This document shows, piece by piece, positions 47,523 to 56,674 of a stretch of 64,000 bases of DNA. The stretch is from JAEXOD01 sp963667875. Lineage in GTDB: Bacteria > Bacteroidota > Ignavibacteria > Ignavibacteriales > Melioribacteraceae. Under the pieces are notes generated by a model. It searched no databases, had not been told where the DNA came from, and saw only the letters and a program-made list of their open reading frames with translations. Location of the stretch: NCBI GenBank assembly GCA_963667875.2, contig CAXXGC010000002.1:1-64000 (forward strand). Reading direction: 5' to 3'. The translations under genes and the position numbers were made by a program. Each line of letters opens with the position of its first letter. Positions within the stretch are counted from its first letter, which is position 1.

Positions 47523-48662
47523 ATGTTCAATTATCAAAAGAATAACAGATATTTTGCTTCAGTTGCCGATGATATTAAAGATATTGCGGAAACAGAATTA
47601 ATAAATCTTGGTGCTCAAGCAATTACACCGGGTTATAAAGGTGTATATTTTACTGCTTCAAAAGAAAGTTTATATACAATAAATTTGTATGCTCGCTTAA
47701 TTAATAGGGTTATTGCCCCTTTAGTTACGTTTAGCGCCATGTCGGAAGACGAGTTGTATAAATCCGCTTACAACATTGAATGGGAAAAATTATTTACTAA
47801 TAAAGAGACATTTGCAATTTTTGCTTCTGTTTCCAAAAGTAATATTACCCATTCAAAATACGCATCGTTAAAACTAAAAGATGCCGTTGTTGACAGATTC
47901 AGAAACTTAACCGGAATTCGCCCTAACGTTGATCCAAAAGATCCTGATATTTGGTTTAATTTGCATATAGAAGAAAACTCTGCTGTAATTAGTGTTGATA
48001 CTTCAGGTGGTTCGTTACATCGTCGCGGTTACAGAAAAGACGCCGTTGAAGCACCAATGGTAGAAACACTTGCAGCTTCAATTATTAAATTAGCCGAATG
48101 GGACTGTAACACTCCTATTTACGACCCTATGTGCGGTTCCGGAACATTATTATGCGAAGCCTATTTAATGGCTACAAATACCCCATCAGCATTTAACAGA
48201 ACTAAGTTCGGATTTGAAAGACTTCCCGATTTTGATAAGGAACTTTGGAAAAGTATTAAAGAAAAATCCAGACAAAACATAAAACCCTTAAAAGATGGCT
48301 TAATTGCCGGCAGCGATGTAAGCCGTGAGGCGGTAAGAGCTACGTTAAAGAATTTGGATTCTATTAATCCAAATCATAATATACAAATTAGACAAGTAAA
48401 TATGTTTGATATAAAAGAATTATCAAACACAACAATAGTATGTAATCCTCCGTATGGAATTAGATTAAAATCGAATGTTGATTTATCTGATTTTTATAAA
48501 AGTGTAGGCGATTTTCTTAAGCAAAAATGTAAAGGTTCAAACGCTTACATTTATTTTGGTGACAGGGAATATTTAAAGAAAATATATCTTAAAGCTAAAT
48601 GGAAAAAACCTTTACAAAATGGCGGGCTTGACGGCCGTTTGGCAAAATTTGAGATGTTTTAA
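47523..48662 (+). CDS. THUMP-domain class I RNA methyltransferase (RlmL/TrmN-like)
   Basis: 379 residues. N-terminal ferredoxin/THUMP part (residues about 1-155: VADDIKDIAETELINLGAQA, SKYASLKLKDAVVDRFRNLT), then the UPF0020 methyltransferase with ISVDTSGGSLHRRGYRKDAV, SAM motif YDPMCGSGTLLCEAY and catalytic TIVCNPPYGIRL (NPPY). These enzymes methylate the exocyclic amine of guanine in 23S rRNA or tRNA. The single methyltransferase domain matches the short YpsC-type members. Confidence 0.9.
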   Translation: MFNYQKNNRYFASVADDIKDIAETELINLGAQAITPGYKGVYFTASKESLYTINLYARLINRVIAPLVTFSAMSEDELYKSAYNIEWEKLFTNKETFAIFASVSKSNITHSKYASLKLKDAVVDRFRNLTGIRPNVDPKDPDIWFNLHIEENSAVISVDTSGGSLHRRGYRKDAVEAPMVETLAASIIKLAEWDCNTPIYDPMCGSGTLLCEAYLMATNTPSAFNRTKFGFERLPDFDKELWKSIKEKSRQNIKPLKDGLIAGSDVSREAVRATLKNLDSINPNHNIQIRQVNMFDIKELSNTTIVCNPPYGIRLKSNVDLSDFYKSVGDFLKQKCKGSNAYIYFGDREYLKKIYLKAKWKKPLQNGGLDGRLAKFEMF

Positions 48663-48900
48663 TATGATTGCGGGAGAGACATTCCCCAACTCTTATCTCA
48701 TAGGATTACTATCTTCCTATTTCAACAATCTTTTATTGCAGCTCGAGCTTCAGCTCGAATAGCTTTTTTAAAATTCTCAATTAATTTTTGTTCCATTCCG
48801 CGAGAAGAATCTCGCTCTACAACTTAAATACTTACTTCTCTTTTATTTCCGCGTGCATTATCAAAAAGGACTACTATCATTTATTTGAAACTACTTTTAA

Positions 48901-50472
48901 ACCGTAACTCCGCCGAAATTACGTAATACGAATATCAATAGAATTTAGCAAGGTAGTAACCTTGGTATTTATTTCTGCTAAATACCAATTACCATTCATT
49001 CTAACTTGCATTATTTTACTCAATCTGATGGCAATATCAGGCGGTGAATACTTGGATAATAAATTTTTATCTTTCAGCAAGTTCAATATTTTGTAATATA
49101 ATTTCATTGCGAGGAAATTAACAAACATCCATCCTTCTAATGTATCTTTGTTTTGCATATATGTTCTATCGGCTTCAATTACGTTCTTAAAACTATCAAA
49201 AAATAACTCAACATTACCCCTCGTTTTATAATGCAAATATATATCTTCCGGTTTTGTATTTGTTAAATTGTGTACAAATCCTATTATTCCAAACTTGTTT
49301 TCTTTTTCTCTATAACCTTCAATGCTATAATCTTCAGGATGGCTTTGGATCCTCCTGAGATAATCGTTTTCTTCTTCAACTTTTAGTGTGTTATCTGAGA
49401 ATAATACTATATCTTTTCCATCTTTTTTATACTGACAATACCATATGGCTTTATCATGGTACATAAAATAATTTTTAAATACGTCTTTTGTTTTTTGTTC
49501 TAATAATTCATCACTTATTAATGTATTATTTCGTCTTAAAGGAACAATATAATTAAGACCTTCATTATTCATCATTGTTATATTGTTGTTTGAATAGAAG
49601 CCCTTATCCGTGATGATTACGGCATCTGTAATTCCGCTTTCAATTAAGCTTAATTTGAATATTTTCACTTCTCTTATATTTCCGTCCGTTAGGCGATAAT
49701 ATATAGGCTCATTTCGTGTATTTGAGAATATGCATAATAAATTTACTTGTGGTTTATATTCTCGTTTACTGTTATAACCGATATAATTACTGCCTAAATG
49801 TTTTGATTCCGATAAAATATTTGTCATATCTATAGCTAGAAAATTTTCCCCCTGATTAAAAGCCTGCTTAAACCTCACTATTTTTTCTCTGTTCTTACCC
49901 AAGTCCTCAAATAATGCAGATGTTTTCTTCTCAGTTAGTTTTGCTTTCATTTCTTCGCTTGCAAAGGATTGCTCAAAATAATATGGTGTGTTTTTTATTG
50001 TTGTATTATGGAAAAATCGAAGGTAAGAAAGTAGAAGTATTTCTTGATATTGTTCAGGGAATATTTCTTTTAATACATCAATTTCTTTTTTTAATAATTG
50101 TTTAGTCGCAAAATAACTGCCATACTCTTTTACGCTTACTTTGCTTACACAAGGTTCAGCAAGAATTTGCTTCTCAAGTTTACGTTTAGCAGATTCAATA
50201 AATCCAGCTTCTGTAATTTTACCAAGAATTTTTCCTGTAATTTTTTTGGATCTGCCTTTTATCTTATCCCTTTTGCTTGAGATAGCATAAACATAATATT
50301 TCCCGTTGAAGTCTCGGACTTCTGTTTTGGGTGGTTGATATTTTTTAACCCATTCAGGTATCATAAAAGCCTCCGTATCTACGTAATACAATTATAATAC
50401 ATAAATCCCTCTAAGTCAAGTTATTTATTCATTTTATCAAATTATATTACGTGTTTTTTGCGGAGTTACAGT
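48901..50472 (-). mobile_element. IS4/IS1634-like insertion sequence, 1572 bp, TTAA target
   Basis: Ends ACCGTAACTCCGC (48901) and, inverted, ACTGTAACTCCGC (50472), flanked by TTAA at 48897-48900 and 50473-50476. Removing 1576 bases restores the 165-bp spacing of the repeat it entered (48738 to 48903), which confirms the boundaries. One transposase gene inside. Confidence 0.85.
48919..50391 (-). CDS. IS4/IS1634-like transposase
   Basis: 490 residues. DDE-type core with ENFLAIDMTNILSESKHLGS (first Asp), DAVIITDKGFYSNNNITMMN (second Asp) and YKTRGNVELFFDSFKNVIEA carrying the Glu in the YREK-like position typical of IS4-group enzymes. N-terminal part DNA-binding (RDKIKGRSKKITGKILGKIT). Appears intact. 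ATG 50391 is used, although internal Met at residue 11 is also possible. Confidence 0.82.
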   Translation of the reverse strand: MYYVDTEAFMIPEWVKKYQPPKTEVRDFNGKYYVYAISSKRDKIKGRSKKITGKILGKITEAGFIESAKRKLEKQILAEPCVSKVSVKEYGSYFATKQLLKKEIDVLKEIFPEQYQEILLLSYLRFFHNTTIKNTPYYFEQSFASEEMKAKLTEKKTSALFEDLGKNREKIVRFKQAFNQGENFLAIDMTNILSESKHLGSNYIGYNSKREYKPQVNLLCIFSNTRNEPIYYRLTDGNIREVKIFKLSLIESGITDAVIITDKGFYSNNNITMMNNEGLNYIVPLRRNNTLISDELLEQKTKDVFKNYFMYHDKAIWYCQYKKDGKDIVLFSDNTLKVEEENDYLRRIQSHPEDYSIEGYREKENKFGIIGFVHNLTNTKPEDIYLHYKTRGNVELFFDSFKNVIEADRTYMQNKDTLEGWMFVNFLAMKLYYKILNLLKDKNLLSKYSPPDIAIRLSKIMQVRMNGNWYLAEINTKVTTLLNSIDIRIT

Positions 50473-50715
50473 TTAATTGTAGCTCGAGCTTCAGCTCGAA
50501 TAGCTTTTTTTAAATTTCCCAATTAATTTTTGTTTCATTCCGCGAGATGAATCTCGCTCTACAACTTAAATACTTACTTCTCTTTTATTTACACGTACCT
50601 TATCAATAATAACTACTATCATTTAATTGCAACTGATTTATTTGTAGCTCGAGCTTCAGCTCGAATAGCTTCCTTTAAATTCCCCAATTGATTTTTATTT
50701 CATTCCGATAGATGA

Positions 50716-51013
50716 TGAGATTGTGTGAAAATTGGGAAATGACACGTTTTCTATTAATTTTTAATTGTCATCCACAATTTTATGCTTGGGTTAAAACCCA
50801 ATATTTTCTTTTTCCAAACCCCAGCTTAAAAGCTGGGGTTATTTAAATACATTCTAACTTGTTGTAATAATGCAAGTTAAAGTATTATTATTCCCATAAA
50901 AGCACTTCAGGGAAGTGCAACGTTTGTAATCACACGTAACACCACCAACGACCAGCACGGCAGAGCCGTGCCACCTTTGACCTATTATTACCCAATTTTC
51001 AGACAGTCTGTGA
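50716..51013. repeat. multi-hairpin element E2 inside the 165-bp repeat
   Basis: 298 bases inserted between AGATGA and ATCTCGC of a repeat unit. Ends ATTGTGTGAAAATTGGG and, inverted, ACTGTCTGAAAATTGGG. Internal hairpins in order: TTGGGTTAAAACCCAA, CCCCAGCTTAAAAGCTGGGG, GCACTTCAGGGAAGTGC, GCACGGCAGAGCCGTGC. No coding capacity. Opposite orientation to E3. Confidence 0.75.
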
Positions 51014-51500
51014 ATCTCGCTCTACAACTTAAATACTTACTTCTCTTTTATTTACACGTACCTTATCAATAATAACTACTATCATTTAATTGCAACTGCT
51101 TTTATTTGTAGCTCGAGCTTCAGCTCGAATAGCTTCCTTTAAATTCCCCAATTATTTTTTGTTCCATTCCGCGAGATGAATCTCGCTCTACAACTTAAAT
51201 ACTTACTTCTCTTTTATTTACACGTACCTTATCAATAATAACTACTATCATTTAATTGCAACTGATTTATTTGTAGCTCGAGCTTCAGCTCGAATAGCTT
51301 TTTTAAAATTCTCAATTAATTTTTGTTCCATTCCGCGAGATGAATCTCGCTCTACAACTTAAATACTTACTTCTCTTTTATTTCCGCGTGCATTATCAAA
51401 AAGGACTACTATCATTTATTTGCAACTGCTTTTATTTGCAGCTCGAATAGCTTCCTTTAAATTCCCCAATTATTTTTTGTTTCATTCCGCGAGATGAACA

Positions 51501-51781
51501 GGCTTTGTTAATATTGGGGATAAATATATAAGGACTGCTATTTTGATACAACAAATAATGTCACCCTTTCAGGGTTTTATAATTATTTTTCTGCTTTTAA
51601 ACATAATATCTTCGGGATTATTTAATACCATATAACATGTTACTATACAATGAGTTACCGCATATTTACTTACTCCGGTGCACGGCAGAGCTGTGCCATG
51701 TTTGTAACAATGCGCAACACTACACAAATTCTGCACGGCAGAGCCGTGCCACCTTTGAGCCAATTATCTAACATGCTCTCA
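51501..51781. repeat. multi-hairpin element E4, degraded
   Basis: Begins with the same junction as E3 (GAGATGAACAGG, then TTGTTAATATTGGGG). Holds GCACGGCAGAGCTGTGC and GCACGGCAGAGCCGTGC hairpins and an ACCCTTTCAGGGTT hairpin. The right end is not well matched and does not rejoin the 165-bp repeat. Related to E1-E3 but rearranged. Confidence 0.45.
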
Positions 51782-51807
51782 AACTCCCCTTCCAGTTTAA
51801 AATAAAA

Positions 51808-51840
51808 AAACCGCAGCAAAAATAGCTGCGGTTTGAATTC
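51808..51840 (-). terminator. terminator cut off from its T9SS gene
   Basis: AAACCGCAGC / GCTGCGGTTT stem; on the minus strand it is followed by a T run. The block 51797-51872 is homologous to 56603-56678, which lies directly after the paralogous T9SS gene, so this was the terminator of the gene at 53600-54874 before the DUF1670 cassette was inserted between them. Confidence 0.8.
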
Positions 51841-51937
51841 ATAATTTATAATTCACAATTCATAATTATTTATAGTTAGTCTCATTTGATACCAAAGGAA
51901 AAGTTAATTAAATTACAAATAAAATTCCGAGGTACTA

Positions 51938-52732
51938 ATGGACTCAAATTTTCAAGAACGGATGGAAAGCAAAAGCATACGTGCATCCATCATTAACAGT
52001 ATTTCAAAAGATTTTAACTTAACCCCAATACTTGCAGAGGCTTATTTTACTCAAATCAAGGAGTATTTTCAAGAACATTCCGATATTCAACTAACTTCCG
52101 GTCAAGTACATTATCTTGCAATAGATGACAGAGAACCTGCCGGTAAACCTGTTTCAAGTTGCAGAAAAGTATCTGTTCTTTTAACTCTGCACAATCCAAG
52201 TGCAGATCTATCTACTTATAAAAACAAAGGATTATCCGGTCTTAGACAAGCTAGGCTGCTTCGTATTACAAAAGAGGCTATTGAACAAGGGGCTCTCCTT
52301 TCTTATGAAGATATTGCCTTCTTACTAACAACATCAGTAATTACTGTTAAACGTGATGTCGCTGATATTAGACGAAATGGCCTTGTTATTCCTACTCGCG
52401 GCTGGATTCATGACATGGGTAGAGGAACTACTCATAAAACTGAAATTCTTTCTCTTTATTTGAGAGGTTACCAATTCTCCGAGATTGAAGCAAGAACTCA
52501 TCATTCCGAAAAAGCTGTTCAACGATATATTCAAGATTTTGCAAGAATTATTATTCTAAACCAAAAAGAAATGAATATTGACCAAATTAGAATTGCCACC
52601 GGCTTTTCAAATCGGCTTATTCAAGAATATATTGACCTGTTCCACAAGTACAAAGATCTGCAAAATCCACAACTTACAGCCATTTTTGAGGCTATTAAAA
52701 AAAAATATGGCGGGGATCAAAATGAATATTAA
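51938..52732 (+). CDS. DUF1670 protein 1
   Basis: 264 residues with a GAGG site before the ATG. The family (DUF1670) is recognised by its TRGWIHDMGRGTTHKTEILS core, and the repeated helix-turn-helix-like parts are visible: ALLSYEDIAFLLTTSVITVK, EIEARTHHSEKAVQRYIQDF and IRIATGFSNRLIQEYIDLF. These suggest sequence-specific DNA binding through several HTH units. Function has not been established for the family. Overlaps the next gene by 11 bases, so both are translated together. No catalytic motif of a DDE, tyrosine, serine or HUH recombinase is visible. Confidence 0.75.
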   Translation: MDSNFQERMESKSIRASIINSISKDFNLTPILAEAYFTQIKEYFQEHSDIQLTSGQVHYLAIDDREPAGKPVSSCRKVSVLLTLHNPSADLSTYKNKGLSGLRQARLLRITKEAIEQGALLSYEDIAFLLTTSVITVKRDVADIRRNGLVIPTRGWIHDMGRGTTHKTEILSLYLRGYQFSEIEARTHHSEKAVQRYIQDFARIIILNQKEMNIDQIRIATGFSNRLIQEYIDLFHKYKDLQNPQLTAIFEAIKKKYGGDQNEY

Positions 52733-53534
52733 TCATAGCTTAAAATTTACCCCTAGAGATACCCGTGATCATTCAAATAAGGCTATTTCAGTAAGAAGAT
52801 CCAATAGGTTAAAAGGTAAAACTCTTAAACATATTCTTATTGATCGCTTTCTTAATTTGTATGGTTTTGAAAAAGGCGAAATTGTTGCAACCGCTATTAT
52901 TTCTGATATTCTTAATATCATTGAACGATTTTATCTTTTCCATGACCATTCTTTCCTAAAGGAAGGTCAATTTGTTTGGCTGGCTCCCCCAATTGATGAA
53001 TTTCCGCAAAAGGCTAAAACTATGGCTCAAACTAAGCTTATTCCTATTATTCTCGATTTTATTACTACTTCTGATCTTGAAGATATGAAAATACCTCTTC
53101 ATCATAGAGAAGTTAGAATTAAAAAATGCGAAAGATGGACTAATCAAGCCTTTGACCAAGGTGCTTTACTTTCAAATCTTGATTTGGCTACTCTTTTACA
53201 TGTAAATGAAAACTCTGCTGCGGAATATGTTAGAGAATATTATAGTCTTTATGGTATACACTTACCCACAAGAGGTAATGTTCAACTTATTGGTGGTGGA
53301 CAAACTCATAAACAAATTATTATTGCTGATTATTTGAATGGTTATACTACGCCTAAAATTTGTCTAAGAACTAATCATTCTAAAGAAGCAGTTGAACGCT
53401 ATATTAGAGATTTTCTCGCTGTCCAACTGCTTCATAGTAAATTTGATAGTATTGAAACTATTTCTTTGGTTACTAGACTCTCAAAAAGAGTCGTTCAACA
53501 ATATATTGATTTGATACCTATTGATTCTTTTTGA
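52722..53534 (+). CDS. DUF1670 protein 2
   Basis: 270 residues from ATG 52722 (GGGG site), which overlaps the first gene's end; a longer open frame from 52578 lies inside gene 1 and is less likely. Same family core (PTRGNVQLIGGGQTHKQIII) and HTH-like units (ALLSNLDLATLLHVNENSAA, KICLRTNHSKEAVERYIRDF, ISLVTRLSKRVVQQYIDL). Its N-terminal third (LKGKTLKHILIDRFLNLYGF, GQFVWLAPPIDEFP) differs from gene 1. The pair probably works as a heteromer. Basic overall, in keeping with DNA binding. Confidence 0.75.
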   Translation: MNINHSLKFTPRDTRDHSNKAISVRRSNRLKGKTLKHILIDRFLNLYGFEKGEIVATAIISDILNIIERFYLFHDHSFLKEGQFVWLAPPIDEFPQKAKTMAQTKLIPIILDFITTSDLEDMKIPLHHREVRIKKCERWTNQAFDQGALLSNLDLATLLHVNENSAAEYVREYYSLYGIHLPTRGNVQLIGGGQTHKQIIIADYLNGYTTPKICLRTNHSKEAVERYIRDFLAVQLLHSKFDSIETISLVTRLSKRVVQQYIDLIPIDSF

Positions 53535-53599
53535 TCTTTATATTATTTTATTTCCTCTTTTCGGTATCTTTTGATACCTTACTTCGGTATCATTTGAAA

Positions 53600-54874
53600 C
53601 TATTTTATAAGCATCATTTTTTTTGTTGAAGTAAAGTTACCTGCTTCTAATTTAAAGAAATACATACCTGACGGTTGATTTGATGCATTCCAATTAACAC
53701 TATGGTTGCCTGCTTCCATTGATCCATTAATTAGAGTTGTTACTTCTTTACCAATTGTATTGTAAATTGTTAATTTTACATTTGAATTAGTAGGAAGAGC
53801 AAATTTAATTGTTGTACTTGGGTTAAATGGGTTTGGATAGTTTTGTGATAAAACAAATGCTGTTGGCATCGAATTGATTTCAACTTCCGAACTAGCAACT
53901 AATGATCTTGTTCCATCATAATCAATTTGGAATAATTGATAATTGTATTTACCTGATAATAAATTTTCATCAGAATAAGAATAAGATTTTCTTTCAGTTG
54001 TTGTTCCGTTACCTGCAATAAAAGTTACTTTTTGATTATTTCTGTATAATTCAAAGCCGTAGTTATTTGTTTCGGTTGCTGTTGCCCAATTTACATTAAC
54101 ATCATTACCATTACTAATAGCGTTAAATGAAGTTAATTCTACAGGTACTATATCACTCCAACCGGTTGTAACACGAATTCCATCGACTTTAACAGAATAA
54201 GCTTGAGTATTTTGTGCTAGACCAACAGTACCAATTTGCGCTAAGTCTGCACTAATTGTTGATAACACATAAGAAATATCGGCTTGCGGAGGAGTATTTC
54301 CAGCCAATGATGGGTTAATATATAATTTAACTGTATCATCATTAGCTGCAGTTGGAACAAACTTATATTCCATAACTAGTAAGTAGGTAGTATTATAAGC
54401 ATAAGTGTTGGTTGTATAAATTGGATTACTTGAAGATTGAGCTAATCCAAAAACTAAATTTCCGGTACCATCATCTTTTACAAATACTCTTCCGCGAAAT
54501 GAGGTAGCAATTGGATTTGGACCAACATAAAAGAAAACGCCGCCTGAAGTTGCTGCAGCAGTAACATTTACTAAAAATGAATTGAATACAGAACCACTTG
54601 TTTGTGAAGTATAACCTAAATTAACATCTTCTCGTGATCCTGATCCACCTGTAACCACAGCCATATTGCCAATGCCACTTAAAGGATATCCGGGATATGT
54701 TAAACTTCCCTCAGCCGTTAAAATGGAATTTAGTCCTGCTGCGCTATGTGCTAACCAACCATGATCTGTTAAAGTATCACCAACTGGAAAATCGAAATTC
54801 TCTTCCAATAATATTTGTCCGTTTATTACTACCGCAAATATTAAAAGTGTGAATAATGTAAGTATTTTTTTCAT
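53600..54874 (-). CDS. T9SS protein, 424 aa, paralogue of the gene at 56.7 kb
   Basis: Start chosen at 54874 (MKKILTLFTLLIFAVVINGQ, with CGGAGA before it); the frame opens further upstream without support. Signal peptide, a lamin/LamG-like beta-sandwich cargo of ~230 residues (LLEENFDFPVGDTLTDHGWL), a fibronectin-like segment (VPVELTSFNAISNGNDVNVN) and a T9SS type A domain ending KMMLIK. The stop codon TAG is at the edge of the DUF1670 cassette; the paralogue uses TAA in the native context. Function of the cargo unknown. Confidence 0.8.
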   Translation of the reverse strand: MKKILTLFTLLIFAVVINGQILLEENFDFPVGDTLTDHGWLAHSAAGLNSILTAEGSLTYPGYPLSGIGNMAVVTGGSGSREDVNLGYTSQTSGSVFNSFLVNVTAAATSGGVFFYVGPNPIATSFRGRVFVKDDGTGNLVFGLAQSSSNPIYTTNTYAYNTTYLLVMEYKFVPTAANDDTVKLYINPSLAGNTPPQADISYVLSTISADLAQIGTVGLAQNTQAYSVKVDGIRVTTGWSDIVPVELTSFNAISNGNDVNVNWATATETNNYGFELYRNNQKVTFIAGNGTTTERKSYSYSDENLLSGKYNYQLFQIDYDGTRSLVASSEVEINSMPTAFVLSQNYPNPFNPSTTIKFALPTNSNVKLTIYNTIGKEVTTLINGSMEAGNHSVNWNASNQPSGMYFFKLEAGNFTSTKKMMLIK

Positions 54875-55127
54875 TTTATCTCCGTTTTTAAATAAATATT
54901 CATTTTCAAGTAAATTTATACATTTACAAAAATACACATTATTAAACAAAACAAAACATTTTCTTTAAAAAGTCATAATTGTATAAAAATAGTATCTTAT
55001 TTTAAATTAATTTTGATTTATTATTTCATTTTGAATAATGAAACTCCCATACATCATCGATATTAATTTTACTTAATTTATAATTTTTTGGAACTATTAT
55101 CAAATCACTTCAGATATTTTAATTATT

Positions 55128-56586
55128 GCTCAAGTTTCAGCTCGAATAGATTATTTTTAATATTTCCCAATCGGTTTTTTGCCCATTTAGCGAGATGAAC
55201 AGGTTGTGTTAAAATTGGGGATAATATATCCAAAAGTGGCACGGCTCTGCCGTGCTGGTGGTTGGTGGGGTGCGCGTTATTACAAACATGGCACTTCTCT
55301 GAAGTGCTTGTATGGGAATAGTAAAGCTATAACTAAAGTTTTTACAATAAGTTAGAAGGTTTTTAAATAACCCCAGCTTTTAAGCTGGGGATCTGGAAAA
55401 AGAAAATATTGGGTTTTAACCCAAGCATAATAATAGTGAACGATAATGAAAATTAACAAAAAACGTGCCATTCCCCAATTTTAACACAGTCTCTGAATCT
55501 CGCTCTACAACTTAAATACTTATTTCTCTTTTATTTACACGTATATAATCAATAAGGACTACTATCAAATTATTGCAGATACTTTTATTTGTAGCTCGAG
55601 CTTCAGCTCGAATAGCTTTTTATAAATTTCCCAATTAATTTGTGGCCCATTCCGCGAGATGAATCTCGCTCTACAACTTAAATACTTATTTCTCTTTTAT
55701 TTACACGTATATAATCAATAAGGACTACTATCACTCAATTGCAGGTACTTTTATTTGTAGCTCGAGCTTCAGCTCGAATAGCTTTTTATAAATTTCCCAA
55801 TTAATTTGTGGCTCATTTAGCGAGATGAATCTCGCTCTAAAACTTAAATACTTATTTCTCTTTTATTTACACGTATATAATCAATAAGGACTACTATCAA
55901 ATTATTGCAGATACTTTTATTTGTAGCTCGAGCTTCAGCTCGAATAGCTTTTTATAAATTTCCCAATTAATTTGTGGCTCATTTAGCGAGATGAATCTCG
56001 CTCTACAACTTAAATACTTACTTCTCTTTTATTTACACGTATATAATCAATAAGGACTACTATTATTTAATTGCAGATGCTTTTAATGTGTAGCTTGAGC
56101 TTCAGCTTGAAAGCTTTTTATAAATTTCCCAATTAATTTGTGGCTCATTCCACGAGATGAATCTCGCTCTACAACTTAAATACTTATTTCTCTTTTATTT
56201 ACACGTATATAATCAATAAGGACTACTATCAAATTATTGCAGATGCTTTTATTTGTAGCTCGAGCTTCAACTTGAAAGCTTTTTATAAATTTCCCAATTA
56301 ATTTGTGGCTCATTTAGCGAGATGAATCTCGCTCTACAACTTAAATACTTATTTCTCTTTTATTTACACGTATATAATCAATAAGGACTACTATCAAATT
56401 ATTGCAGATACTTTTATTTGTAGCTCGAGCTTCAGCTCGAATAGCTTTTTATAAATTTCCCAATTAATTTGTGGCCCATTCCGCGAGATGAATCTCGCTC
56501 TACAACTTAAATACTTATTTCTCTTTTATTTACACGTATATAATCAATAAGGACTACTATTATTTATTTGCGACTGCATTTATTTG
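55128..56586 (+). repeat. 165-bp hairpin repeat, array 2
   Basis: Seven units starting at 55128, 55591, 55757, 55923, 56090, 56255 and 56420, spaced 165-167 bases apart apart from the first, whose spacing of 463 equals 165 plus a 298-base insertion. Each has the CGAGCTTCAGCTCG and GCGAGATGAATCTCGC hairpins; changes in one arm are sometimes matched in the other (GCTTGAGCTTCAGCTTGAAAG). Same orientation as array 1. The 54875-55127 stretch before it is AT-rich and shows nothing. Confidence 0.85.
55199..55496. repeat. multi-hairpin element E3 inside the 165-bp repeat
   Basis: 298 bases inserted between GAGATGA and ATCTCGC of a repeat unit, the same point as E2 but in the opposite orientation. 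Ends TTGTGTTAAAATTGGGG and CCCCAATTTTAACACAG. Hairpins in order: GCACGGCTCTGCCGTGC, GCACTTCTCTGAAGTGC, CCCCAGCTTTTAAGCTGGGG, TTGGGTTTTAACCCAA. TGA flanks both sides. Confidence 0.75.
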
Positions 56587-56611
56587 CAGTTTTATCTCTA
56601 CCATTTAAAAT

Positions 56612-56646
56612 AAAAAAACCGCAGTAAAAATCACCGCGGTTTTTAA
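56612..56646 (-). terminator. terminator of the T9SS gene at 56.7 kb
   Basis: ACCGCAGT / ACCGCGGT-type imperfect stem with T run on the minus strand, about 35 bases beyond the gene's end. Confidence 0.7.
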
Positions 56647-56674
56647 TTCATAATTCATAATTAATAATTCATAA

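Larger units (their letters stand above)
48738..51500 (+). repeat. 165-bp hairpin repeat, array 1 (interrupted)
   Basis: Units begin GTAGCTCGAGCTTCAGCTCG at 48738 (GCAG variant), 50479, 50644, 51108, 51273 and 51438 (truncated). Each carries two small hairpins, CGAGCTTCAGCTCG and GCGAGATGAATCTCGC, separated by AT-rich sequence. The period is 165 when the insertion sequence at 48901-50472 and the 298-base element at 50716-51013 are removed. No open frame is conserved. Could specify structured RNA or be a noncoding tandem repeat. Confidence 0.85.
51875..53600 (+). mobile_element. DUF1670 two-gene cassette with inverted ends (candidate new mobile element)
   Basis: Left end GTCTCATTTGATACC (51879-51893) and right end GGTATCATTTGAAAC (53586-53600; complement GTTTCAAATGATACC) are imperfect inverted repeats. 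The flanks TATTTATA (51867-51874) and TATTTTATA (53601-53609) look like a target duplication with one length change. A comparison with the empty site beside the paralogous T9SS gene at 56.6 kb shows an uninterrupted CATAATTATTTTATAAGC there. Extra GGTATC/GATACC half-sites cluster near the right end (53561-53590). It holds two overlapping DUF1670 genes and no known transposase. Confidence 0.65.

Noticed and set aside
51569..51763. Open frame rich in hairpin-derived sequence on the minus strand
   Set aside because: It runs through the palindromes of element E4 and has no coding character or ribosome site.
48738..56586. Arrays considered as CRISPR
   Set aside because: Units are 165 bases and repeated over their whole length, without short repeats and unique spacers; no cas genes.
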